Part shown: positions 43,881 through 56,300 of the stretch, in pieces
How the letters are laid out: each line of letters begins with the position of its first letter
Position numbering within the stretch: the stretch's first letter is position 1
Assembly (NCBI GenBank): GCA_029582265.1
Contig: CM055828.1
Span: 28,908,618-28,972,617 of the forward strand
Source: Zoroaster sp. YZ-2022
Lineage: Eukaryota; Echinodermata; Asteroidea; Forcipulatida; Zoroasteridae
DNA: 64,000 nt
Direction of reading: 5' to 3'
Position numbers and translations under genes: made by a program
The notes under the pieces: generated by a model
Databases searched by the model: none
What the model saw: the letters and a program-made list of their open reading frames with translations, nothing else
What the model was told of the DNA's origin: nothing

Positions 43881-44012
43881 TGGCCAAACTGCTTCTATGA
43901 GTATGCTTACTCTCTTTGAATCAAGATATACATTGAAGGGAAGGTACAACATTGGTAATGTTGGCCAAACTGCTTCTAAGAGTATGCTTACTCTCTTTGA
44001 ATCAAGATATAT
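43327..44012 (+). repeat. 81-bp tandem array split by a SINE
   Basis: Units start GGGAAGGTACAACATTGG at 43327, 43408, 43489 and, after the SINE (43506-43875), 43938. The unit ends CTTTGAATCAAGATATACAT. The period is a multiple of three, so open frames on both strands are trivial. Single diverged units occur near 23940-24003 and 42565-42595. Confidence 0.88.
43506..43875 (+). mobile_element. tRNA-Leu SINE inserted in an 81-bp tandem array
   Basis: Head GTGTCGTGGCCGAGCGGTCT, B box GGGTTCGAATCACGG, body, tail ending GTGCGCTATATAAATCC and (ATT)n. Both flanks are the same 81-bp repeat unit. Confidence 0.9.
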
Positions 44013-45231
44013 ATCAGGCAACCAATCTGTGAAAGTTTCAGTTCAATGTTGAGTCTAATTCATGAGAAAATGCTTGATAAAGTATTCACAATTTTTACAG
44101 AATGCAACTTCTCAGCAACTTCTTGAAAATGTGCATCATACATACATGTATATGCATATTTTGTTTGTATTTTGTTTGTGTTTTGTTTCTGGGTAACCTC
44201 ACCAATTTCACATCAAGTAAGCTTTTGGATAATAATTAAGTAATTTTGTATTCAGTTCATTTCTAATGTACCTTTGTACCAAAGTTGAAAAAAAAATCCT
44301 TTTTTTTTTACATGTTCATATTTGCTTCTACAAAATAAAAAGGACTTTTCACATAATTGCAAAAATGAGAGCAAAGAAGAGAAGCTATAAATTAAGGTTT
44401 TTCCATGCAGCATTTCGATTTAATTTTGCCAATTTTGACAACTGATGAGATTCGTCAAAGTGGCCTCTTTCTTCAGAACACTGCCAGATGTTTTCACCGC
44501 AGCAAAGTAACGACCCTAATCAATATGAAAAGTAACACTCATCACTGACTATGTATTCAAACTGGGGTCTGTGGTTCACTGACTCATCAAGACAGCTCCT
44601 CAAGGTATCTCCCCATAAAAGTTAAAGGCTGTTCAGTGCAAGTAACAGGAATCCTGGAATTTTTTTGTTAGGAATATTCGCCCTGAATAAGGCTAAAAAG
44701 CCACTCAAATATGATATGAAGCTGGAATCCACTTCAGCCCTTCCAGATGGAGAACACTTACAAGCCTTGAGAGAGATTCACAAACTACATGTAGATTCAC
44801 ACTGCAAATATATCCTGGGTATGCAACTTATTAGGAATGTTGACAAATTATTTATGCAACCGTACAAAAAACCTGATCAATCAGATGCAGAACAGCTTAT
44901 ACGTAATCTCTAAATATTTTGTTCTTGATTCTGTTAACTTAGTGTAATACTAGGTGGTAGATTTTGCCGTTTACCAGAGCTCTATAAAAAACATACCGTC
45001 TTTTTTTAAATATAATCGGATAAGATATCTTCTTTATAAAAATACAGAATTCAGTAATACACTGCATTATATCACTCTTTTGAGCACATGAAATATCGAA
45101 CGCTTTCTCCATTTCTCATTATGTGACCTCAATAAATGACAGTTACAGCTAACTTGGGGGGGGGGGGGTGGGGGGGAAGGGAGGGTTCAGTGGGAGGGGA
45201 AACAGTTAAGGGAGTGCCATACGGCCAAGAA

Positions 45232-48200
45232 TCAACATTCAATGGACGATCCGCAGACCCGCTGCTCCCTCCTTGGTCCGCACTTCTGGCCGTCGCCTCG
45301 TGGCTTCTTCTTGATCTTTCGCACCCTCTGCTGTGTGCCGTCGTTACCGCAGGTGACACTGCATGGTTTCCAATCATCCCAGTCCGTCATCATGCAATCG
45401 CGAGCTGAGAATTACCAAGTCACACAAAATAATAACAAAAGAAACAAAACCCCTGCAGCTAGACATTAACCCTAACCACCCCACATCCTCCAAAATCCTC
45501 CAAGGGGCACTTTTGGGGAAAAATTCAGCACTCTTGGAAATTGGTATTTTCACCTCTTCAAAATGGGGAAAAATTACTACCTGGCAAGAAGTACAGGCCA
45601 TAAGTGCTGAATATTAGAGATCAACGAAAATGCATGGTGCATTTTGAAGATAAGGGTATGTTTCCAAAAGTGCACTGATGGATTTTGGAGGATTCAGGAA
45701 GGTTCCTAGCCAGAATACCTAGGGGGTCAGGGTTAATTGATGTCATGAGTTGCTTTTTTATGTTCTGTTGAAGAGGGAACCTGTCTTTATAACAAACTTG
45801 TTCAGACAACAACTGATTTAATAAATGAAAAACAAATAGAAGAAACAAAATAAAACAACTATACTAAAGAAGCAATTACTGTAAATTTGCTTTGTAGTGT
45901 ACCAACACTGTTTAAGCTTTTTCACATTCTTGTGAGAGTTTTATATGTAATTTATAAATGCAATTCTAGTGTTGATATTCGGCTCTGCATATGTTATTTC
46001 TATAAGAAAAAAAAACTATACGTGACCCGCTCTATCATAATGAGGAATGTCCCCCAAATATGAAAAATGGAGATATGCATACCATCTAACGAACATTTAA
46101 TGGGCTTTCCAATGAAGCCAAACATAAATGTGTCCCTTTTTCCGTTCCGAAGTTATTAAACAAAGAAGTTGAGATACTGCTGCGATTGTCACAGAAACAT
46201 TTTACGAGAAAAACGGGTTTAAAAAAAAGTACGCGCTGCGAACCCCCCAAATTTTTTTGAACTTCGTGCGCTGTGTGTACTACGTGTGGGGGCGCGCTGT
46301 ACATAGAATCTGAACTTGAACGAAATAACTTACCGTGGCAACGGTAATCTTCCGGAAAGGCTAGAATCACAAAATTTATCAGGCGTATGGATCATGTCTT
46401 TAAGAATACTCTGTGAAAGTTTAACGTCAATGCTCAAATTACTTTAGAAGTTCTGTGTCTCTGAATGTTTGATAAACACTGTCAAACAACGATCATGCGC
46501 CTACTCGTGTATGTGAATAACGTGAACTATACTACTATACAATGCATGACCTCGTCGCTCCCGGTGCCCAGTGATGCGCCATGCACATGTACATGTACGA
46601 CTGTACGTCTGCTGCATTATTCAGTATTCAGACAGTGATGTCATTGATAAAATTACAGAGGTCACATCATGACCTTTCTAACAGTACCAAACATGCATGC
46701 TAAATGATAATGGTGCGGCTCGAAACGGCGCTTACAAAAAGAGTTCAAACTCGTCTTTTTGGAGCTAACGAGGACGATTTGCAACAAAAATGGACACAGA
46801 CACGCTTGAGAAAAGGTCTTTATTTTCTACTTTATTTATATTTTTCTCAAAAAGTAAAATAACACACACAAACTTTGATATTTAAGGTACCTAAATACAC
46901 AAAAACCTCAAAATCGATTTCAATGCGATTTTTTACGTTATGTGAACTTCAGAGCTTGTTTACGCGAAACGGTCCCTTGGGGGACATTCCTCATTACGAT
47001 AGAGAGGGTCACATATTTGACGTATGTGACATTTGGTTTTTTGACTTACCGCAGGGGACAACCATACACTTCTTCTTGTCCTTCTGTTTACCGCATGCCC
47101 GGCCGCCAAAACGAGACTTCTGCTTTATCATACGTTGTCGTTGCATGGTCCCCTTGCCGCATGAGCGTGAGCATTCGGACCAGTCGCCCCACTCTGACAT
47201 CATACAATCAATAGGCTGTCGCCCTGGTAACCACAATATTAACCAAAGGAAGTAATGCCACTATTTAGAAGGGCAAATGTGACGGCTTGGGGCAAATCAT
47301 CGGGCATAAACAAGACAAACTATCTCCTTATTGTGGTTGTTGGGCATATCTCTAGCACTGGGACAGAATCAGATTTCATGAAGGTGGTTGTCATAGTTAC
47401 CACCAAAAATGAGGAGGACTTGATGTATTCACTTTAAAGATAACAGAATTTATAAATAATGATGAGGACTGCAGGAGATGTCACTGTGACAAGACAAGGA
47501 AAATAATGAAGAGAAGAAATTAAATGAAAAGTGATTGATAAGGGATCTCTGCCCTCCCCCAGGAAAAAAATGTAAAAAAGAAGGTAAGAAATTGTTAAAG
47601 ATGTGTTTCCCTTTTGTTTTTGCTATTTCACCATTGATTTTTAAATTGGCACACTTCTATTTTCCTAAAAGGAAGGAATTTAATTACTTTTAACAAAGTA
47701 ATTGTTAAAAATCAATGATAATCAAGGCACCATGTTTTGACTAGCAATTAATTTATCAGCCTTCATCATAAATTTCATTTATTGCCTTGGTCAATTCATT
47801 TGGTCAATTCTCATTCTTAAACAATTCCTATAAGTAACTGAATTTCTTCCGGTTAGGAAAATATACATATTTAAAGGGAGTGTAAACAATTGGTTCAATT
47901 TTAAGTATAAATTCATCCATACTTTATAAGAGTGAAAACATATATATAAAGCTTATTTTAATTTGGGGTTAACAAAAAAATTATGAAAATGTATTCAACT
48001 TTGTTTGTATGCATTCTAATGTGGACAATTATCACGCTGAGTGATATTTTTCAAATTTGTAAATTTTCAACATACTTGACATATTTTCTCAAAAAAGACG
48101 GCATATCCGACGGAATAAGTGCACAGGATGTTTGGCACCAATAGCTAAATTAAACCAAATAAGGAGCTTGGCTTTTACATAATTATTCACAATTTTGTGG

Positions 48201-51200
48201 CCAATTAACAATAGTGTACACTCCTTTAAAAAAGAAAAAAAAAAAAAAAGAGAGGTTTCTACAGTATTTGAATTTGTAAGGAAAGGAAACGAGAATAAGA
48301 ACATGTGTGAGAGCTTTGGGCAAGGAGTCGGAATAATTGACAAGTCAGATGTGCGAGGCAGTATCATTAGTAATTGCCCAAATCAGACATGATAGACATA
48401 TATACCCTGAAGTAAATTCGCTGTGAAGGTGGTGATTATGTCAAATAAAATTGTACTTTATATGTCTATTAAGAGCTTGCTTTTTGATGAAAATGTCTTT
48501 ATTTGTGTTTTCAGGTCAATAGTAATCATCTGCTCTCTGTGCTCTTTCAATCAAATATTCATCAGTAACGTAAAATGTTCAGATAAACCAAAACCAAAAA
48601 GTCGATTTCTGTACAAATTTCCTGAAGAATATGTCCATTTCTGTACATATATACATAACAGCAAAAGAAACGTCACCCCCTAAATTTTGTTAAGTAATTA
48701 TATTATTAAACATAATAAATATACAATGTTGTGGGATGGTTGGCTGCCAGGTCAACCAAATTTGCCACATTGTGTTCGTGTTACACTCCATACTCATAAT
48801 ATTCTTCATTAAACAAATTATATTAATTATAAAATGAAAATAATAAATATTTGTAGGGGTGACGTTTCTTTTGCTGTTATGTATATATAAATTTCTTACA
48901 GTATGAACACACATAGTGACACTTAATTATATATGGCCTTCAGAAAGACTTGATCTGGAAAATTAGGTGAATGGAGATTTCATTGAGTAGGGAAAGCTTG
49001 CACTGAGGCATGTACATGTAACGTGGAAAAAGGATATGAGCAGTGGATAGGAATAAGTTGCAGAGAGATAAAATGAGACAGACAAGTGGATAGAAATCAA
49101 TTTGATAGGTTAAAGCAAGTTGGTAACTAAAAAGATGAAATGATTGAATTTTCATCAAAGAAGTCATGAAAAATTCATCTCTGTGAAAGAAAGACTTGAG
49201 CTGGAAAATACGGGGGAACGAAGATCGCCTAAAGGAAATAATGCTTGCACTGAGGTGAATAAGATGCAGAGAGATAAAATGCGACAACCAAATGGATAGA
49301 AATAAATTTGATAGGTTACAATATATCAAGTTGGTAACTAAAAAAAAAAGAAATTATTGAAATTTCTTCCAAGATATTCTTCTGTGTGGTGCTGTTATTT
49401 TGAGAAAGCAATTTAAGTTGTTAAAGTTTCATACAGACAGCCAGGTTAATGTTTTCTCGTGCCCCATGTTAAAATGCTATCCTCTGTTAATCAGCTGTTA
49501 CGGGATCACAAATCATTGTAAATTATCACAATCTTCTCAGAATGGTTGTATAAGGGTCATTCCATGAACGTGGGACCAAAAGTGTGACATGGAGGTCAAA
49601 ATTTCAAGTTCATTAAATAAAGAAAAAAAAAATATCAGTTTTGTTACCTTATTTATCATAGTTTTGTAGGTTGTCATCTTTTAAAATAATAGATACAAAC
49701 ATTAAAACTGGTGTCATGTATTTACTTCCTGCTTCACCTGATATGAGGTTAACGATGTAACAAAATTACAAGGGGACACCGTGTCTTGTTACGTTGTGTA
49801 ATATACTGACTAAAGTTAATGGATCAAAATAGGGGAGACCCAAGAAATTTTTTGTTGTTGTCACAGTAGGTCTGTATGAGATGCAACAATAGGTGAAAGT
49901 TATAATCATCAGCTCGTACATTGTAAGGAATAACACAGGCCCCAATATCTGAAATACATGGAAAACACAAGTGTCCCACATTCATGGAATGACCCATAAA
50001 TATTTGTTGCCCAGGTTGCCCTTTTCCCAAAGGGGCTTTTATTTGGAAAAATGGAATTTGCTGTTAATTACCTTGTTTTTTCGGCGGCATAGTAGCAGGA
50101 CTCTCCTCATCTGGGCGTGGCACTAAACATTAGGAAATAAAAAGTATGGCAATGTTCAGAGAGTGATCATCAGATGCCAATTTCACAGAGCTGCTAAGCA
50201 GAGAATTTTGCTAAGCAAATATTTTTTGCTAAGCAGTATAAAACAGACTACCAGCCAAAAATGCATACATTTTATTATGAAAGTTTGGCCGGTAAGCAAA
50301 GAAATACGCTAAGCAAATTTTTCTTGTAAGCAATTTTATCTGCTAAGCAGCTCTGTCAAATTGGCTCCTAGTGTTATAAATCATAAGCTCTGTGAGAATG
50401 CATTTTTTTCCCCTTGCTCAATGCAGCCTTGTAGAATAGGTGAACATTTTCACTGCTTTCTCTAAAATGTTATAATAAGATTATATGATTACACTGGTCT
50501 ACAGCCAAAATGCTTCCGAAAAAAAAGGAAGTCAAACTTGACTAATTATGGGTCACTGAGAATGGAAATGATGCTTAAAGTTGTTGATTGGCTCTAGTTT
50601 TCAAGATCTACATGTACATGTGTACACGTATGGGAATAGCGTATGATAATTCATGATTAAAAATTTGCTATGTACACCATATACATAGTACGTAAAATGT
50701 AAAAACTTAAATATCTTGGAAACAGTAGCCAATCAGCAATTTTAATTGTCATATTTGAATTCAGCACATCAAAATCCATAATAAATAGCACATTTTATCT
50801 CCGAAGCAGACAACTTTAAAACAATTGTTGACCAGTGTTATCAGGGGTTTTCTGGAAAAAAAAAAAAAAAAAAAAAAAAAATGTATTAGGGGAGAAACTG
50901 AAGATCCCTGCTAATCAAAATGTGTATTTGATGCAAATGAACGGAGCATCACTTCTGATAGTATATTGTACATGCAGAGTCTCTCTTGACAGGCAGCCCT
51001 TTGAAATGATATACCTGAAAGTACACTTGCTAAAAAGGTGGTATTTCTTCAAAATGCTAAAATGTTTTGAGGGTTTTTGTGAAGAAAACAAAATTTAAAA
51101 AAATCAAAATTGATTGATAAAAATAAATTCTTTGAAATCTTATTAAATGCATAATATCAGGCATGACCTTCATCGTTTAGGGTGACAATGGGTCAACAAT

Positions 51201-53271
51201 AATCTTAATAATTACCATTATCTGTGAAAAGGAAATTATCTGTGAAAAGGGAAGTCCCCATTTAACTGAAGCTTTCACAGGACAGATTCTATACTCCTGA
51301 CTCTCTGAAATGGTATACATGCATTTTTTTTTACCAATGGTCTATTTCCGTGGAATTGTCAACGGATCAACTTACTGACTTTTGGTGGCATCGTAAAATC
51401 TTCCTCCGGTATCGGTTTCTTCATCATCGGTGTAATCCTATCTGTCTCCTCGCCCTCCTTATTCATCATACCTGGTTTGGGGGGCATTGTCACTCCATCG
51501 GGAGGCATCATACCCTCTTTGGGGGGCATCATACCCTCTTTGGGGGGCATCATACCCTCTTTGGGAGGCATCCCACCTATGAAAAATAAAAGGCGATTAT
51601 TAAGCTATGTAATTGTATAAACAAAATTTATATGTGAAAATATCAGACCTACTCCTCAGATGTTGACTGTCCTAATTTGAGCGATTTGAACTTCAACTCG
51701 AGTCACGATGAAGACGCACTATTAGTATATCAAAATTATTTTTAAAAAAGATGACAGTTTTACATAAAACTTGAAACTGATGATCATATCAAATGTCCCT
51801 GATGATGACTAGAGCACACTAGTCGAAATGTTGAGAACAAACCAACCGGCTCTTCTCAGAGCCACCACTTCTTCCAAGAAGAGATCATTACATGGTGTAC
51901 CCGCAAGAACTCAATAACATCCCTTGAAATCTTTGGGTCTGGGGTGCTATTTTTTTAAAGTAAAATTCTCCAAAAATTTTCTTGCGGAGATGAAAATTCT
52001 CCAAATATTTATGAAAGCCTTTTCACAACAAAATAAGCTGAAACCTTCACAAGGTTGATTTCTGTACGTATCTCTGGATTCTCATAAAGTATCGAAACAT
52101 TTACAGACATTTTATGTTAAGTGTATACTGGCTTTGAATCTGAAGAAAGTCATCTGTAAAAACTCTGCCTGAAGGTTTCTTAGAGAAATATGGTCTACAG
52201 ACACGTAGTATTCAAGTGATAAATTTATCGATAATTTCCAATTACCTGTGTTTGTCGACAAATTTGTCCTCACATCTTCTGCGTCACAGATCACCTCACC
52301 GAAATCATCATACTGTCTCTTGTCCGTCCGCTCCAGGATCAGTATGGCCATGGGAGGAATTGGCTTCCCCATGGCATTGTAGAAGGCACCAAGAGGGTTG
52401 CCTGGGAAGGAGCTTGTGATAGGGTGAATGGGCTCCTTGGGTTTGGTCGGCGCATTGTCCGACTGTATGAGAGAAGACATGTTTACATTTGTTTTACATT
52501 TGTTTTATTCTATTTCAGTCTATTTGTCTGTTTCGTTTTTCTCCCCCCTGTCTGACTCATTGCATTTCACTAATCTCATAATCTCTTCTTGCAGCCAATA
52601 ATGTAGCTCCTTGTACCTCTATCTATTCACGTTTAATCCCTCTTTTGTCCGGTCCCAGGACCAGGACCTGACTCTGCTTGTTGTACCTTTCTCTTTTGTG
52701 TTAATGTATGTATGTATGTTTGTATAATGTCCCATTTTGCCTTTGAACCTGCTAGGTTCGAAACCTAAGGCCAATAACCATTATTTTGCATTTATACTAC
52801 AGGTACTTTAAGGTTGGTAAGCAGTTTGCAACAGCTAATTCTCCATTTATTGTATGAGAGAACGAACAGATTAGACATGGATTGATAAATTTGTATTAAA
52901 TTTAATTTACTGGTTTTATTTATTCAGAGGCCCATCATTGATTTCACTGTTCACCCTGGGTCAGGCTTGAGGCTGGATTTAACCTTTCCAAATGGATTTT
53001 TTTTTAAATTTGATTTTTAATATCGATTCGCTCTTTTAGTCTGGGCCATTTAATTGCTCCAATTGATGAAATGTATAAAAAGAATCTAATTTTATCATTG
53101 ACAAAGCAAATAAAATAAAATTTGAATACAATAATGCAAATTTGTTTTTCAAAATTATATATATAATATATATATATTCTACACTGTATTGCATTGTGCG
53201 AAGGATTCTCAGCAGCATGACAGTCAAAGAAAAGCATGCTGTTTTGACTGTAACTGATGTTTGTAAGAAAG

Positions 53272-53314
<43 letters not shown>

Positions 53315-56300
53315 ATACATAAATAAATAAATAAATAAATAAATACATAAATAAATAAATACATAAATACATAAATACATAAATAAATAAAATTACTTCA
53401 AAGAAATAAAAATTGCATCCATACCCTAAAGGTGACTCCACTGTCCGTCCCAGCATCCCAGGGTAGAAGGTCAATCTCCTTGTGTTGCAGCCAATCACAG
53501 TCCTCTGTGCATAAGTTGACCCGGGACACCCCGACGCACCAGTCTGGACTCGGACCGATCATAGAGAGCATGGAGACCAGATTGTGGGTACGGTTGGTGC
53601 TGAGCACGGCCGACATGTTGCCCCGTGCCGGCCACAGACCCCGACTGCGTATCACTGTCTTGATGTTCCTCGTCTGTGACGAAATGGCCAATGTAAACAA
53701 AATGAAAAAAAAAAAAAATGAAAAAAAAGACATTATTCAAACCTTTTCTCATGTTGGGGCAAAAAATGTGTTTCTTCCATATCAGAGACGATAAAGTTGT
53801 ATTGCCCGTGTTTTTTGGCTATTTAATTTCTGGTTATTATTTGCTATTTGCAATTTTATTTGTCATTTCTCAATGTAATTGTGAGAATCATGGTTTCACA
53901 GTCCAATCATAAATTGAATTTTTGAATTTTTTTGAACTGTAAACACAAACTTCTGAAGTTTTGACAACTATTCTGTGAAATATCTCATTTCAATGTATTT
54001 TGTTATCGCTCCTGAAAGGAAATTATCAATGTTCCAGTGAAAACAAACATTTTCCGGAAATTGCTGATAAAACACAGGCAAATACATCTTCAACAAACTT
54101 ATACATTTTAATTTTGTCAACAATTGTAACTTCACAACAGTGCTTGACTGGATTGCTTCTGAAATATGGTCCCCTTAAACTTATTTATTTGAATTTATTT
54201 GAATCTTCAGCTTCCCAAAATGTAAAGCGCTGTGATACCGTTTGTGTAAGAGTGCTATATAAATGCCTTCATTGTATTGTATTGTATCAGTGTCATGTAT
54301 GGGTACAAGTCTATGGGGAAATTACAACAGGCATCATCCCTGTACTGAGTGTGCGCATTTAAAATTCATCATCAGGGGCGTGGCCAGGATAGTAATAGGG
54401 GGGGACACAACACAAAAAAGATGTGGAAACTGCAGGAAAAAAAGAGTGCACACACAAAATTGCATGGTTAATTTTGAAGTAGTCTGTCTGTCTGTCTGCC
54501 CCCATTTTTAGCCACACTGGATCCAAACCCTGCTCTTGCCTCCAAGTTTTATTGTTTTATTGTACGGACACAGTTTGGAAAGCCTCTCAACAAGCTCTAA
54601 GTTTTTTAGGCAATCCTGCAGGCCTGTGTTTTGTGCAATATTTGTTTTGTCTGTTTCTATAATTGTTTCTTCTACCTTGATATGTGTAATTTTGTGTTTT
54701 TCTGTCATTTTGTCCACTTGTCATATTGTGTGTGTATGTTTTGTCCCTCCATTCTTTTGTCTGCTTGTTTGTCTGCTTGTTTGTCTGCTTGTTTGTCTGC
54801 TTGTTTGTCTGCTTGTTTGTCTGCTTGTTTGTCTGCTTGTTTGTCTGCTTGTTTGTCTGCTTGTTTGTCTGCTTGTTTGTCTGCTTGTTTGTCTGCTTGT
54901 TTGTCTGCTTGTTTGTCTGCTTGTTTGTCTGCTTGTTTGTCTGCTTGTTTGTCTGCTTGTTTCTGTTTGTCTCTTTGGTTGTTTGTTTGTCAGTTTCTTT
55001 GTCTCTTTTTGTAATATTTTGTTAGTTTTTTGTCTTTATTGTAAGTTAAAAGGCTATTTTGATGTATAAATTGTTATGAATTGTGGATTGTGGAGTGCCA
55101 TGACCAAGCAGTTTAGTGCATCGGATTTGTGTTCTGATGGCTGAGTCGTTCAGAATGTGGGTTCAAATCCTGGCTGCGACCGTGGTACTTGTGTCCTTCA
55201 CCTTTTTGTCCTTGTATTTTTTATTATTATTATGTGTATGTTTAAATTATTTATGAATTTTATATTTTTGTATACTGCCTGTAAAATGATCTATATAAAT
55301 TTTTTTTTTAAACCAACAAAGATAGCTACCATCTTACCTGTGCCAATATCTCTCTCTCCAGTGTTGTTGGTGATCCCCACTCGGCCACTCTCTGCACGCC
55401 CAGAGAGGCATAACCCCCGTATTTCCAAATGGTGTAGTCCTTTGTGTGGGAGGCACCAATCAGATCGGACCAATGATCCCCATGACCTTCACAAAATAAG
55501 GAGAAGTGGGGAGTCAAGTATTTTATTTTACACTTGCAAGGTATATCACTGTTTTACTTAGTTCCAAACATGAATATTGTGAAGAAAGTAAGCAGGAATG
55601 AAAATACAAAATGTGGTCAAAACGCAACAGTCATAGTCCAGGAGCACGGACCTGGCATAAATGTGGTCATTCAACACCCACTACATCTAAGGTTTGACTA
55701 CACGGGGTGGTAGAATAGACCCTCTGGAACACCTCCAGGTAGTATGTGGTGTCAAATTGTGGTATCAGTTTTGCATTAAAGTGCAAAACGTAATGTTATA
55801 TTTTAAAGGTCTAAAAATCAATAAAATCTTCAACTTTGGCAACTACAGTATGCAGTCGATTAATAAATTTACATTCTATTTTCGTAAATGATGGGTTTTC
55901 TCACAAGAGATAATCTTTCAATTTGCCAAAGTTTTTTTTAAGTACATGGGCGGATGTAGGAGGGGTAAAAAAGGGGCGTAGCTACCCCCTTTTTCATAAT
56001 TGGCAACCTGCTCCCACACTTAGCAAAATGAATGGACCGATTTCAGTTCATATGATGCACCGAAATTTCAGAAAGCTCTTAAGGGGCGTGTCCTCTCCTC
56101 TGATGAATTGCAATGTATTCTTAATTATTGGAAGTGACAAGGCAAACATGTCATGCATTGTCTTCAAACAGTTAAGGATTGGAGCTTCACTCTACAGTGG
56201 GCATTAACTTTATCTGCTGGAAGCCTGATAAAAGTGTGAACTTTCCATTAAAAGAAGCACTTTAAAGTCTTTAAACTTAAAAAAAATAATAATAATAAAA

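Larger units (their letters stand above)
35804..45231. other. Intergenic region between convergent NADSYN1 and spondin genes
   Basis: About 9.4 kb with no recognised gene. The likely NADSYN1 3' UTR includes AATAAA at 36379-36384. Then come a TTAA-flanked element (36751-37369), a tandem-repeat-bearing MITE relative (38155-38476), two foldback palindromes (39121-39275, 39665-40076), a GTCAAAA-type MITE (41945-42266), a dispersed repeat (42303-42566), a truncated MITE (42918-43110) and an 81-bp tandem array split by a SINE (43327-44012). An 82-codon plus-strand open frame at 44665-44913 resembles nothing I know. Confidence 0.65.

Noticed and set aside
44665..44913. 82-codon plus-strand open frame downstream of the spondin stop
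   Set aside because: Composition is protein-like but I recognise no family, and no splice or promoter context supports it.
53004..53498. 164-codon minus-strand open frame rich in Tyr, Leu, Ile, Phe
   Set aside because: Product of the (AAAT)n microsatellite next to a spondin exon, not a membrane protein.
54536..55069. Long plus-strand open frames (up to 177 codons) reading Cys-Leu-Leu-Val-like repeats
   Set aside because: All three frames are open because a 12-bp minisatellite has no stop; no protein family or splice context.
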